Part shown: positions 13,350-27,176 of the stretch, in pieces | Layout: every line of letters begins with the position of its first letter | Numbering within the stretch: position 1 is the first letter of the stretch | Position numbers and translations under genes: made by a program | Source: Strigamia acuminata | Lineage: Eukaryota > Arthropoda > Chilopoda > Geophilomorpha > Linotaeniidae | Length of the DNA stretch: 64,000 nucleotides | NCBI GenBank assembly: GCA_949358305.1 | Contig: OX442324.1 | Span: 1,911,501-1,975,500, forward strand | Direction of reading: 5' to 3' | The notes under the pieces: model-generated | The model's database searches: none | Seen by the model: the letters and a program-made list of their open reading frames with translations, nothing else | Told to the model about the DNA's origin: nothing

Positions 13350-16025
13350 TACAGAGGTCTTAATCCGGTTCTGACAGCAGCAAGGCACAATAGTTCAAAT
13401 GGGATTTCACGCGCAACAACTGTTTGCACTTTTAAAATCACATTTCTAGTCGGAAAAAGTGATGGTTCAACTTTTCATTTGCACGACTCGTCGCACTTAG
13501 GGGTAAGTCATTTGCAAATTTGTGCCTGGATTCACTAAGAAACAAACCGTTTAGGAAGAACGTGCAGTAGTTAGTCGGAACAATTCACAGCGGCAAGCAA
13601 AAAGTTGCTCGCTTTTTTCACCCGCAACTGGAGCAACTCTCAACTTTTTGGGGATAAAGTCAATTCGTAGTTGCCACGAGCGGCTTGCAGTTAAAACAGT
13701 TATGCATTTGGAAATTAGTTGCAGTCTGGGTTAATAATTGCATCAGAGCTGGATGCCACTATATTTATCCATTTAGCTCAGCCACACCAGCTGGCGCTTG
13801 CAGTCCATTGTCTCTTACACCTGTAGGTATATACGACGGCAAATTATGCGCAATATTTACTGTTTGGAGATTATTAAGCGAGGGCGAGGGTCAGAGCGAG
13901 AAACTCCCACTGGCATCTGTTGAGCACAATTTGGGCGCAATAAATTTATTTGAAAAAAAGAAAATGTGAAAATGCATGAATGCATGAATGCGAAAGGTCG
14001 GGAAGAAACATCGTTCTTTGTGAGCACATTGGTTAAAATGGTTAGCTAACAGTTAGGTAGCTGTTGTTTTGTTTTCTCGTTTGGCGGGTACTCGATTGTT
14101 TCAGTTGTCTGCCATGTGTGATGAAGATATGGGTAAATACCAACTGCTGAGTTTGTGATAGTTGGAACAGAACCTGCTGTGCGGGACGCGGAGAATGAAA
14201 AAGGTTGCCGACTCAACTGGATATCCATTACAAGAATTAAATACAGCGTGCTTTGAAAACGTTTGTATCAAATTGCTTTTTTTTTATATTCTTTTTTCAA
14301 AAAAAATTTTTTTTTGCTTAAAACTGAAAAGAAATGGAAAAAAAATAAATAGAAATATTTTCACTTGAGGAGTTGTCAGTTGAAAAGTATCACGTGCTAA
14401 AATTGTAGCCTACACTATTTTAAGAAAATAGAAGAAGAAGAAGAAGAAGAAAATAGCTGTTAGTTGAGTTTTCATATTTCGATGGAACTGGAATCGTGAT
14501 CATTTTTGAAAGTTCACATGCAATCAAAATTCAGATCGTTTCTTTCTGCCCTAAATAATGAACTGTTTTCCGGACTTGAAGCAAAATGATGGAAACCATT
14601 GAGCACGGACATGGGAGATTAATTCAAAATTCCATGCTCGAGTCAAAATCAATATTCCTACAACTGCGTCATGTACAAGAAATGTATCCATGTAGACACG
14701 ATTATAATGACACACATTCAGGCTGCAGATTTTTCCACTTGTTTCGAAACAATAGGATTGATAAAACCCGAAACGGATGGTTTTGGCCTATCGCGAGTTC
14801 TATTTTTTCTTTTTCTTCTTTTTTTTTCTAATGGAAAACATCTTTTTGAGTTAGTAAAATATTTCAAGGTTATGCACTGCTGAGAATGAGGGAAAAAATA
14901 TTTTGACAGCGTGATGAAGAGAGTCGTTATTTTGTCCTTAATATTTTTTTTTTCTTTTCTAAAAATGACTTTTTCGTTTTTAAACGCTTTATTAGCACTT
15001 TAACTTCAAATAGCAGTGCGTGACATTTTCTGTTTTTCTTAGCTGACTTACAACGTGCAAATGGTGTTTATGCATTTATTTTTTCCAACAGTTTATGCTC
15101 CTAATAAAATTATAAAAATACTCACTTTTTAGGCACCATTTTTTTCTCCTTTTCTCTCCTTTTTTGAAGGAGAGAATTTATTTACAACTTGTTTCCAACA
15201 GATGGTCTTTTTTTTTCCCCCCTTCTTTTCATCATTTTATCTCGTTTAAAGCTTATAACACTTTTCTACACTACTTATCTCACCAAGAGTATCTAACAGA
15301 GAAAAAAACAGTGGCAGATGGCGTTGAATTCGGTTTATACGTAGCCGAAGGGTTAGAGATGCAATTAATGAGGGAGTGTATTGAAGGGGAAAAAGGGTTC
15401 TTTGAAGTTTATTGTAAGCGGATATGCACTGGACCCCTGCATATTTGGCTCAAGGGGCTTTTTGGAAGAAGAAGAAGAAGAAGAAAAAATGCAATTTTTG
15501 TGTGATTGGGAAATACTGTACTGTACTCTGTATAAAAATGATGATGACAGACTCATCTTTGGAATTCTCATCCATCATGCGAGTTTTCATCATTCATCTT
15601 TCATTTTTGCAAAGTGCAGTTTGCCAGATTTTTGAATCAAAGTTGTGCAACATCAATCAAATCAAGTGTTAATGGATACATTCTGTTAGTGATGCTCCAT
15701 TTTAGTCATGTACATCTCGTAGCCTGTAATTAAAGACGGAGAGGAGAAATAGACAACTGATTATGCATTCATTCAATTTAACACACATTTGAAAATTTAA
15801 AGATTCGAATAATACCGGTAATGAGCACGTTTTAATTTCCTGCGCTTCTCCCTCATTGGTCAGGTTTGTGGTGGTACGCGCAAGTGTCGTACATACCGTA
15901 CCGCCTCTAATGAGGCACGAATGGGTATTCATTCAATTCCAACATAATGTTTTTATTTTAATCAATTTTAGAACTTGTATTTTTAGTTAATTTTAAAAAA
16001 GAAATTTTTAAACTATTTTAAAAAT

Positions 16026-16326
16026 GGCATTTTTAATCAATTTTAAAAATGGCATTTTTAATCGATTTTAAAAATGGCATTTTTAATCGATTTTAAAAAT
16101 GGCATTTTACATCGATTTTAAAAATGGCATTTTTAATCGATTTTAAAAATGGCATTTTACATCGATATTAAAAATGGCATTTTTAATCGATTTTAAAAAT
16201 GGCATTTTACATCGATTTTAAAAATGGCATTTTTAATCGATTTTAAAAATGCCATTTTTTAATCATTTTTAAAAAATGCCATTTTTTAATTATTTTTAAT
16301 CAATTTTAAAAATGCCATTTTTTAAT
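16026..16326. repeat. 25-bp AT-rich minisatellite
   Basis: GGC recurs every 25 bp at 16026, 16051, 16076, 16101, 16126, 16151, 16176, 16201 and 16226, each followed by ATTTTTAATCGATTTTAAAA or the ATTTTACATCGA variant. After 16250 the motif continues inverted and degenerate as GCCATTTTTTAAT. Confidence 0.95.
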
Positions 16327-18100
16327 GAATTAAAAACTTACATTTGTTGAAAATATAAGAAACAAAACGCAGCGCGTCAATGTGAATTGAAAAAGAAAAC
16401 GAGCTAAAATGTGTAAAATGTATAGTGCAAGTGATTGAGTTGGAAATAGTTTTCTAAAAATAGGAGCAGATTTTTGTTTTCACTACAGACATCATTCTGT
16501 TAAATTGATTGTGTATTTTAGTGGAATCATGGGGATAATGCAATCAAAGTGAAGTCTTTGGAGAGCAATTGCGGTTCACTTTGGTGAAATTAGGTGATAA
16601 AGGATGATTCAAGAGTCCAGTAGTCACCTTTGTGTTTGGCCATTTATCTATCTATCTCTCTTTTCTCTGCTGCGTTGGTGTAAAAGAAATAGCCAACAAA
16701 TACAAGTATTTACTGGTTAATAAAAAGGCGTGTGAAATTGAAGCATTTTGCACATGCACCCTCGATTCGAATGATGGTTGACGATTGACGTTCCGTTTAA
16801 AAAGGTCCATTACACGATTTTTATTTTTCCCTCGTTCCCTTGTTGAAATTTCTATTCAACTTTTTATTGAGCCTTGCATGTTTCCGTTGAATGGTGACCA
16901 ACCCATTTTTCATACACATTCCGCGTCCATCATCACCTCATTTGAATGCACGCCAACTTTTCATCCGCTCTTCAAGACGCATGCCAACGGACAAGTGGGG
17001 TGTAATCACTTAGGTATAATGCAAATAAAACAGGGAACCAATGGATTTGCATCGCTACCATCACAATGAATTCGCAATGAATGAATAAACGACGCTAAAC
17101 GACGCGGCCTCAAAAAATATTGTTTACCCAGAATTGTGCGAAAGAAAACCACAAAGTCATCCCACTATAATAGTGTTTTTCTAACTGCAAACTGTACGGT
17201 ATGTAATGGCAGATTATGAGGAATAAATAGGGTAGGGCATTTTAGATTCAGTAATTTTGGCCCCCTTTTAATCAACAAAGACGAAATTTGAGTAGATGTG
17301 ATAGTTTTATTAGATTGCACTCTTATGCCTCTTATTCTGGTCTTGATGGAATCAGTAAATGGTTTGTGCTCATGATGACTTGACTCTCTTTCTCTCTTCC
17401 CCCATCCAACTTGTTCATTAGCACTGAAAAGTCATTGTGAGAGTAAAAGGCACAGAAAAGAAAGAAAGAAAGAAAAGACTTAATTGCATTGTTAAGCTTG
17501 AATGAACAGAAACGACGTATTGAATTCACAAGTCAGTGTAAATTGATAGTCATTTTTGACATGCAAATGTAACAAGTTAATGAGAGAATTTGATCGTTTT
17601 GTTTTGTTTGCCTATTCGTATTTGTATTTGATCAATAATTGGAAATTTGTGCAAAACAGGATGAGTTTTGATTGAAGCTCTTTTTTGCTTTTTCAATTGC
17701 ACGTTGGATTGGATCTATCTCTCTTTGAGTCTTTGGGCTTTGGCTTTTTCATTCCACTGCATGCCAGTTCATTAAGGGCACGTGTTACTCTTTTTTTCCG
17801 CTTCACTTTTTCGCCACCAGATGGTGTGAAAGGCAATTAATTCACAGTTGCCTCTAAGTGGCAATGGGAAGAAAAAAATCGCTCCTCGCCCTCACTCGTT
17901 CGTATTATTTAATTCGTTTAATTAATTTCTCTTTTTTCTTTCTACGGCCTCAAACATCGATGAAATAGCATTTGAAAAATCGATGCATTTGGCGGAATAG
18001 AACTTAACTTGAGATGACGTCGCGTTTGCGATTTGAGTTTTCACTTTCACTTAAAAGCAAATGACAAGACACGAGATTATTAAAAAAACAACAACAAATA
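16327..18100. other. no gene seen upstream of robo exon 1A
   Basis: AT-rich DNA without a convincing frame. It contains a CCACCAGATGGTG site at about 17814. Confidence 0.5.
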
Positions 18101-18504
18101 AGAGATATGTCAAAGATACTTTACATCTCCTACTTTCCTTCCCCCCTCTGCACATAATGGTGCTGTTTCCATAGCAACCGACCCCTGGGGCTGTCGTGCA
18201 CCAAGAGGCTTCATTGGATCTTTTTTTTGTGTTGCAGCTGCCGCATATTTGAAGCAGCGACTCGAGCGACATTCGACGCGAACCACGCGAGCCAAGAGAG
18301 CTGAAGAGAGCTGAAGAAAGAGCCAGCACAGCCAACGCCAACGCAGCCAACACAGCCAACACAGCCGAGCGCTGTCCGCCGACACAGAAAAACCAACCGA
18401 CACGAACTCGGAACAACATGGCGGTCAACACGCACATTTCGGATAAGGTCGACTTCAAGTGGTGCAAATCTGGATCGATGAATTAGATAAATCAAAGCGA
18501 AAGC
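18100..18504 (+). promoter_or_regulatory. robo: robo exon 1A upstream region with RFX X-box
   Basis: GC content rises and CpGs appear from about 18160. GTTTCCATAGCAAC at 18165-18178 fits the RFX X-box consensus GTHNYYATRRNAAC completely. A run of GCCAACRCAGCCAAC-type repeats follows (about 18325-18368), and the start codon lies 327 bp after the X-box. The transcription start is unknown. Confidence 0.45.
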
Positions 18505-18574
18505 ATGACCGCTCTCGTTTGGAATGTGTTTGTCTATTGCCTTTTTTTGTGGGGACCTCTGGTGACAAGTACAG
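18505..18574 (+). CDS. robo: robo first coding exon 1A (signal peptide), distal
   Basis: ATG plus 23 codons and one base; the donor is ACAG|GTAAGA. The peptide [20 protein letters not shown] is a hydrophobic signal-peptide-like stretch ending in TST, and joining to exon 2 gives [12 protein letters not shown]. An in-frame TAG at 18484-18486, six codons upstream, fixes this ATG as the start. The next exon is 15.2 kb away. A stretch ending in TTGTGTTGCAG at about 18237 could be a 3' splice site, so a noncoding exon may lie further upstream; this is inference. Confidence 0.8.
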
Positions 18575-21186
18575 GTAAGATTTTGCTCATTTATTTCGCA
18601 TTTTCTGTTTTGTATTCTCAATGTGCGATAGTGAATTTGATGAGTGTTTATGAGGTGATCAAATCCGAGTTTGAGAGATGCAATTGAGATGCATTCATTT
18701 GGTCTAGCAAGATCAAGTTACAGGGTTACAGCGTTACAGCCTTACAGCGCTGTGGAGTAAACATGGAGGGAAGAAGGAAAAGGAGGAGGAGGAGGAGTGA
18801 GCAAAGTTGAAACCTTGAATAATTTATTGCTAAGGGCCATGAACCTCTTAGATGGTCTGAGACTGTTTCAGGAACAAGGAAGATTGTGTGTGATCCAAGT
18901 TATGTATGTGTGTGCTGTGCTGTGATGTGCTCTGCTGTGCTCTGCTGTGCTGTGTGGGTCTGTGGCTGAAGGATGTGATGTCATGTCATGTCTTGAGGGT
19001 TGATGACTTCTTTTGACATTTTTTTTTTCTTTTTTCTTTTTCCTCCTTCTTCTTCCTCTTTGTGCTCGTTGCACTGCATTCACACTTTAAACGAGTTATC
19101 TGACTAATTAATCTCAATTTATCTGAGAACTCGTGTCGTGTCGGATCGGACAGATGGGGTTTATCTGTTAGATTGCGCATTGGAATGTTTTCTAATTTAT
19201 GTTTATGAAATCAACTGAATCTTTCGAATCGTATTCTTTCCCTTCTGTTTTGTGTTTGAATGAATTCGACTCGCTTCGACTTCGAACTCATTCCGTTTGT
19301 TATTAGAACAAATTCGACTTAATTCGAACTTATTCCGTTTCGTGTTGCACGTTGGAATAAATTCGATTTAACTCCAGCTTGTTCTCTTTGAGGTGGGAGA
19401 ATAAATTCGAACTTTTCCTCTTTAATATTATTTAGCTTGGAATAATGGTGATGACCACCGGTCATAATCGTAATCAGGAGTGGAATGGAATGGAAGTTGC
19501 AAGTGAGAAAAGAGGAACAAAGAATTAGGGATCAGTCTTGTCTCCGGTCCATTTGTCTTCGCCTCGCATCTTCCATATTGGATCTGAGACACCGAGCTAG
19601 GTGTCTCTCTCTCTCTCTCTTTCTCGTTTGACAGCTTCCTAATAGCTATTGTAATTACAAGTGCAACCTATCACCTCTAATATTTCTTGACTGACTTTCC
19701 CTCTAATTACTCTCCGTCTCCGTTCCAGATAGCGCGAAAAGACAAGTCTTTTATCATTTCGTTACGTTATCGATGAGCGTGAAAAATTAGTGCAGCAGTT
19801 AATCACGCGCCGCAGAAAAATACTAGTGTTTTCTTTTCGCAAGAAAAAAAAATTGCGCGACGTAAATTAAACGTCTAATGATGTATGCATGCAAAAATTA
19901 TAGTATTTATTTTAAAATGTTACTGTTGAAACATTTTTTTTTTCTTTTTCTTTTTTTCGTTTTCCCTGGAGATGAAACCGAGGCGGGTCATGGCGTCGGT
20001 CTGTCTTTCCAGCTAAACAGTATTTACTCGGCGCCAACCCGAAGAGAGAAAAAAATCGCCTATCTTATTGAAGCCCTTGACATAAAAAGAAAAAATATCT
20101 ATTTTTTTTTCTTTTTATATATAATCCGAGTTCGAGCAGAAATAATATGACAATGTGCAAAAACAGCGTTGTCGTGGAAACTGTGGAATAAATAAATAAA
20201 TAAATAAGTAAATAAATGCAAAAGACGAATGAAATTCGCGTGTTTTCCCAGAAAAATCAAATCGCGAGTCATTTGGCAGACGAGAGGAGGTTTAAAAGGA
20301 AATAAAAAGTGGTAGAAAAATAAACGGAGTGATGTTTATGTTTATGCAAACATGGCGCGAAATGAAGGTCGAGATGTTGTGCGATATAAAAGCCGAACCA
20401 TGTTGTGTCGGCTTGTTTTTATTTTCAGTGCTCCGCTCTGCTCAGCTCTGGGTTAGGGTGGCGTGGCGTGGCGAGGCGAGGCGAGGCGAGGCGTGCTTTT
20501 CTCCTTCAAGTGTGAATAAAAGTAGTTTTGCCCAACTTCGTAAACTGGTTTAACTGGAATGAAAATGAAACAGATTGAAAACAGATGACGCTTTCTAAAA
20601 TTGGAATTATACTTTTGTTTTTTCTCTCTTTTTCTCTCTTTTTCTCTCTCTCTCTTTTGACAAAACTTGGCTGCCTGGGCGAGATGTGATGTTACCTCTA
20701 GTCGTAAAGTGTTTTAAACTTGCCCCTTTTGGCATCCTTGACATGGTTTGACCCAAGAGAACTGCAGTTATATGTGAACTGCACCCACCTAAACTACTAT
20801 TTGCCCCACTGAGCAATGCTGACATGAAGAAAAAAGATCTTCAAGCGTCGTAAATCAGTTTGCCATGTTTTTATTTTATTTTATTTTTTTTATTTTATTT
20901 TATTATTATTTCATGTTGAATTGTTGGAATATGGTAATACAAATCGAGTGATATTTGTTGCGGAAGTTATATATATATACACCTCGAGACTTCGCGTTTG
21001 CTATATAAATAAGGAAAATGGATGGGAAAGGAAATGGACGTTGCACTTTAGGGGTTGAGTTTCTCGATTTTTTGAATCGGTTTGTGCCGCGATGATGGAC
21101 ATTTTTATCCCGCTTGAAAGCTTCGTTCGTTCTGCTTTGTCGAGTGATTGAGATTTTCTTTCTATTTTTCGAATGGATTTTTGTTT

Positions 21187-21219
<33 letters not shown>

Positions 21220-24200
21220 CTGCAAGTGGTTGAAATTTAGAGGCTGAAATTGGATCCAGAATGGATGCGGAAATTGCAGCGAAATTTAATTTTTATTTAT
21301 TTTTTTTTATTTTTTATTTTCAAAATTAGATTTTGATTTTGATTATCAAATCATGTTTGAATTCGATTTGTATTTTAAATTGGAATTAAATTTTCCGAGA
21401 CTGCTTTTCAGGTTTAACAAACCCCTGAATAAAACAAACAGGAAATGAAGCAAGCAAGCAAGCCAGCCAGCCAGCAAGCAAGCAAGCATCTTGCAAAATT
21501 TAAAATGTAAAATGACTAAATTAGACTTTCTACTCCTTGAGGCATGTAAACAGGAGTAAATTAATAAGACACAAAGTCGAATATCCCTCAGAGGGATGAT
21601 GGATTAAACTGTAATTATCAAGACTAATGAAAAGAAATTTGTAAATAGCTAATAAAGAGAAGTTGTAAATGTTTGTTCTCAAGAAACGAGATACTTACTT
21701 GTATTTTTACCATGTCGACAAAAAAAGGAAAGTGGGAAAGATGATATATAGGGAATGACACATTTTTGTCCACTTGGCTCAAGTAATAAATTATCATTCT
21801 TTCTTTTTATTACATCTCCATCCTGTTTATTTTATGTACCACTGCAGTGTTTAAGGCAACATGTTTATGGAGGTCACAAAATGAAGGCAAAGGTCTTTTT
21901 CTCCCTTCCTTTTCCCCTCCAATAACCAGCTTAATCCCCTTTCTTCAACTCATCATATTTATTCTTAGCAATGTGTTAGACATCTCTCAACCAGCAACTG
22001 ACTTAACCTTCGATATTCGAAATGGAAAAAAAAGAAAGAAAAAAAAAACAGTGCTTTTATTAGAGTAAATGGAAAATTGCAGTGCGGAGTTTAATCTGTG
22101 CACACCAAGTGTGTGGAAATGCCATTTATTTGGGTGTGGAGATTGGAGAAGGCATTTTATTTGCCCGTATGGCCTTGGTTGATAGAACCACACCTATTTT
22201 TTTCTATTTATTTTATTTAGTGGGCTATTGTATAGTGCAGCTTGAATTTTCAATGAAGGGAGCAGGAAAAAAATCAAAATGTAGTGTAGTGTAGGTTCGA
22301 AATGGCTTTGCAAGTGTGTATGTGTTAGTATTATTAAAGTAATTTTATGTGAATGGCAGTTTGATTATCTATGGACAATTACACTTTATGGTAGTTATGA
22401 TTTTTATTTTAATTAGGTCTATTAAAAAGATTTATAAGCAACGATTGTAATCATATAAATGAGGTGCCTAAAGCTCTGTTGGAGAAATGCATTGGACCAT
22501 TTTTTTTCTTCCTTTTTGAAAAAACATTAAAATTGAAATTGAAATTAAAATTGAAATTACAAGTCACTTTGTGTTTGTTTATGTTTTGATTTGATTTGAT
22601 TTGATTTACCAAACTGCGCTTCGACCATTTCATTAGCAATGGAAATGAAAATGAAAACGTTTTGAAAAGGACTTTGTGTTGAAGCGTGATAAAATAAAAT
22701 AAAATAAAATCAAGTAAAATGGCTCCAAGTTGTTTTATTCGTAGGCGTACTCTTGATGTCTTAAATTTTTCCATTGTTGCTATATTTGATCCACCATTTC
22801 GTAATGCGCGTAGGAAAATGTAAAAAGTGTGATGCATTTACTTGTAGGTGTGGTGAATTCTGTACACTTTGATTTATTCGAGCCCAGATAAAAGGGGTAA
22901 TGGGAGGATAGCTGCATTGTTTAGGTGGTTCGTTGCACTTATCTCTTAAAGATGGTTTCGAAATTGTTAATTGAAATTCGGATTAATGAGCATGAATTAG
23001 ACAAAGAATTTGTGCTCAATTTTGCATAGCAAATTTATTTCTGACTTGTGAGTGGCACAAAGAATGTTTGCCAACCAACAATGGCATTTCCAACACATTT
23101 GCTCGGTTTGTTTACAAGAACAACATGCGTTGGAAAATGTAAAATTTGTCTTGAATTTCATCAGTTGCTCATAAAATGTTATCGTAGGTAGTAAAAGCAG
23201 TGAATGTGTTATTATTTGGCCTTTTAATCTCTCTGGCGAAATCTCTTGTGCATTTAATGGTCTCCCTAAGCTGGGGATTTCCTTTCTTCCACTTGACTGC
23301 CCTTGTTGTTGACTAGTTAAGTCATCACTGGGGAAACTCACTCGTTCCAGTATAAGGGATAGATGGATGGATGGATGGATGGATGAATGTCTTGTTATCA
23401 AAGGGGTGAAGCTCAAGAATTATTCTCGTTGGATAAAGGGAGAGGGGAAACAACACTTGTTATTTTAAACCTAATTTTCTCCCTCCAGCTCGGACAGATA
23501 GGGTTAGGGTTAGGGTAGGAGCTAGGAGCGAATAGTGTTTGCAAAAACTTGACTCGCGACAAACTCGCCACCTCCTGATCCTGCCTGGCTCTAATGGGGG
23601 CCAAATGTCTGCAAGAAATCTCCTCTTTCTAACCACACATTTGCATTCGCACTTTGCGCTCCACTTTTGCGGTTTGTTGCAACATATTCGCACGACTACA
23701 AGGTGCCACATTTTCCAACCATTTTCGAAATCAAAGTGTTCAAATTAAAATCAATTAGAATATATCCATGAAACCAAAGATTCAAACTACTAGTAAGCTT
23801 AATTTGACGAATAAATTCAAATGCAGCATGTACGGTAATGTACTTGTACTGCTCTGTTTCTGTATTACGCGAATGCAGCTAATTTATTCTCACTTTTTTT
23901 TCTTTAGTATCTTTTTCTTTGTTGCTAAAATAGGATTGGTGATTTGCGTTTGAATGAAGCATTGAAGCCACATGGGAAATTACAAAAGGGAAAATGGCAG
24001 ACTATTGTATGGTCGCGTGGCAGAGCAGGGGTTCGGAAGGGAATGGAAGGGACAGGAGTCTTGCACTGTATCGCCTTTATTTAATCTCTATTTTTTTTTA
24101 TATCTGCTCTATAGGGGTAAACTGATTTGTTGGTGTGGGAAATGTGTAAGTCTTTTGTTCACTGTAAACGACATTTTGTAGCTTAATGATCAAATGGGGA

Positions 24201-25564
24201 ATTGAATCCAAGACTTCTCCTCACTCTTTATAACGTTGGCAATGCTCGTAGCTGTTGAATACAATGTGCAGAGAGAGAAAAGGAGAAAAAAGGTAAACGA
24301 ATATTAACATCAAAATGATGACATCGAAACAATTGCGGATTTAAAGGGAAAAAAGGTTTGCCCATAAATGTTTTGTCTCCATTGTGGAGAATTTGTGTCA
24401 ATTCGATAGGGAATGAAAGAATAAGAAAGAAAGAAAGAAAGGAAGGAAGGAAGGAGCAAAAAAAAATTGTGGCCGATAGATAACCTTGCACTGTTTATGG
24501 GTATAGCTTCATATATTTCTTACTATCGCTACAGTTGATTCGCGACTGATTCGAGTGCACGGGGGAAAGGAAAGGAAAGGAAAGGAAAAGGAAATGGGTG
24601 AACTCGTTACAAGCCATCAGGAAAAAAAAATGTCAACGTTTTTTCAATTCCCATTTTGCTTGACGCAAAGTGAAATCAATGAAATGCCATCAGTTTTTGA
24701 TTTCTCTCTCTCTCTCTCCTTCTCTCTCACTTTTTCCACGGCGACTGTCACGAGAAGAAATTGAAAAGAATATTTGTCGTTTCAAATTTTGTGTCAAGTG
24801 AAATGATTATTCTTCAATATAGACGGCATATGTGTACGAAAGTAAGTGGGGTGGGGACTGGTGAGAATGCAAGAATGGAAGAATGGAAGAAAGCAAGAAA
24901 GCAAGAAAGCAGTGTTCTTGACTCCTCTAATGTCGAATTTAATGAAATAATCAAAGTTGGTGATGGTGACAGAGCTAAATGTGCGCAGCTATAAAGTAGG
25001 TTAGCCTAAAGCCGTGCACCATCCCGCAAGTCCCAAAGGCCTCTTACGGACGAGGCATTCTGGCTGTCGCTGTGCGATAATTTCGCCATCAAGAAGCGAA
25101 CGAGCGAACGAGCGAGCGAGCGAGTTTCTCTGTCCGTTATTATTCGACGATGTTTCGTCAAAAATGCGGGGGCGCTCACCTACACGCGTAATCCTAGCGA
25201 AGCGACGTACATTGCACTTCCGAATGTTCCATTCATGACCACATCCTCCTAGAGACATCTCTAGAATGCTCAATTTATATCCACATAGTGCGAACGCTCA
25301 CGGTTTCCATATTTGGACACTGGCACCTTTGCAGTCAATTTTTCAATCCACTAATCCAGTTGTTTGTTGTCTACACACTATATCAATTCGTGAGATCTAC
25401 ATTCGAAATCTGTGTAATTGACAATGTCATTTCATTGCATGTTGAAAACTATACTGAATTACGAGCATTAATGCAGAGAGTAACAGCTGTTCGTTTGTGT
25501 TTGTGTTTGTGTTTGTGGGAATACAAGCTCAATCTTGACTGAATAACACCAGAAGAAGGATAGA

Positions 25565-25603
<39 letters not shown>

Positions 25604-27144
25604 GAGTGATAATACAGTATGACCAAGCTTAGTCGCTTTTCGAGTCTCGAATCTCGACCAATGTGAAGCGCCGATCGAGAAGATGGCTAAACGGTTGCCT
25701 CGAGTGGTGAACCGACTCAGGACTAGGAGTCAGGATATATTGTACACTTGTGAACATTTGCTTTGTTTTCAATATGTCTCTCGAATTGAAATATAAAAGT
25801 TATCTATATGTATTGCTCAAGTCTGTAAGAGGATGGTCAACAACTGCTCGAAATTTTATTCTATTCATATATCTCCCAGCTGCTCGAAAATGCTTTTTGT
25901 TGTTTTTGTTGATAAACATTATTCGTAGATGCATTTGTCTTTTCTTTTTGTATTTCTCGAATACGAAAGAGTAATCTAGAGTCATGTAATTGATTATTTT
26001 TAACTGCCTTTTCTTACTGCTGCTGCTTTTTATTGCATTTTTATAGGGGTGCATTATTTTTAATGCTTGCTTTATTCCAAGATACTGTCTCTACTATTTT
26101 GCTGAAACCTATAAATTGTAATAACAATAATTATTTGAGGCCCTGGAGCTTACGAGGGCGTTGGGAAGAATGCTGCTGAAACCTACACTGATTGGCGGAT
26201 ATCTAATCTTTGACTCATATCTTTTATTCAACTTTTACCAAACGTTCCAGTTGAGGTCACGAGAGCTGAAATGTAAATGTAAATGTAAATGAAAATTTAC
26301 ATTTGCATTTGTAAATGTAAATGTAATGCTTTTCTTCTCGTGTTTTTCAATTTGTTGCTTAGCATTTAACACGCTCACCTCGCTCACCTCGCTCACCTAC
26401 TTTCGAGCCCATTTCCTATTTGCACGCATCGTTATCGGTTTATTATGTTTTTTTCTTTCTACATGCCGATTTATCTTATATTGTGTCTCAAAATTTTGAG
26501 CCATCCTGTCATTTCGGATCCGAGATAGTTGAGAGAAAGAGAGAATAATGCAGCGCCGCATATTGCCGACATCCATCCATCCATCCATCCATCCATCCAT
26601 CCATCCATCCATCCATCCATCCATCTATTCTGAGTCGACATTATTGGAGGTTAAGAGAAATGGAATCATTACGACTGAGGAGATTAGACAATAAATTTGA
26701 ATATGAATTTATTATATTGATCGGTATCATAGTGCATATGCATACCGTACCTGCTGCTGGAAAGGGAGACAGGCAGGCAGTTATTGATTCGCCGCGCAAG
26801 CAGCAAGCAAAAACTTGAACAACTTTTTAAATATTATGAGAATATTATTTTTTTTTTTTCTATTTTTTTGAAAATGGCAATCGTTTTAGTTGTTGGCGCA
26901 ACTCTTTACACCTCCATAAAAGGAGAATAGCACGGTGTGATTTTTATTACTTGTTATTCCTTATCGGGGTAAAAATAAAAATGTCGCTAATTAATTTTGA
27001 AGCATAGAGGCATTTTGTCGCCCTTTTATTCGCTCTTTTCTAATTGGATAGATTAGAGGATCATATATTTTGATTTATGTTTGTGCATGTTTTTTTTACT
27101 TGCATTTCTCCCCTCTATCGACTTGTCATTCTCACTTGGGTGTT

Positions 27145-27176
<32 letters not shown>

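Larger units (their letters stand above)
6863..16025. other. gene-poor stretch with simple repeats
   Basis: Nothing recognisably coding. A GC-richer island (about 8290-8580) has CpGs and an ATATGGCCGCG (YY1-like) site, and could be promoter DNA. Also present: A-rich tract 9264-9302, CT repeat 9817-9900, poly(T) 13319-13346, and AAG and TTC runs. Confidence 0.5.

Noticed and set aside
18051-18621. Minus-strand frames of 97-138 codons over the robo leader
   Set aside because: Overlap the GC-richer robo exon 1A region on the opposite strand; Trp/Leu-rich repeats derive from the GCCAACACA repeat, and the three frames contradict each other.
23499-23520. GGGTTAGGGTTAGGG, telomere-like
   Set aside because: Only about three units of the six-base TTAGGG form; arthropod telomeres are usually TTAGG. 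Too short to be an interstitial telomere.
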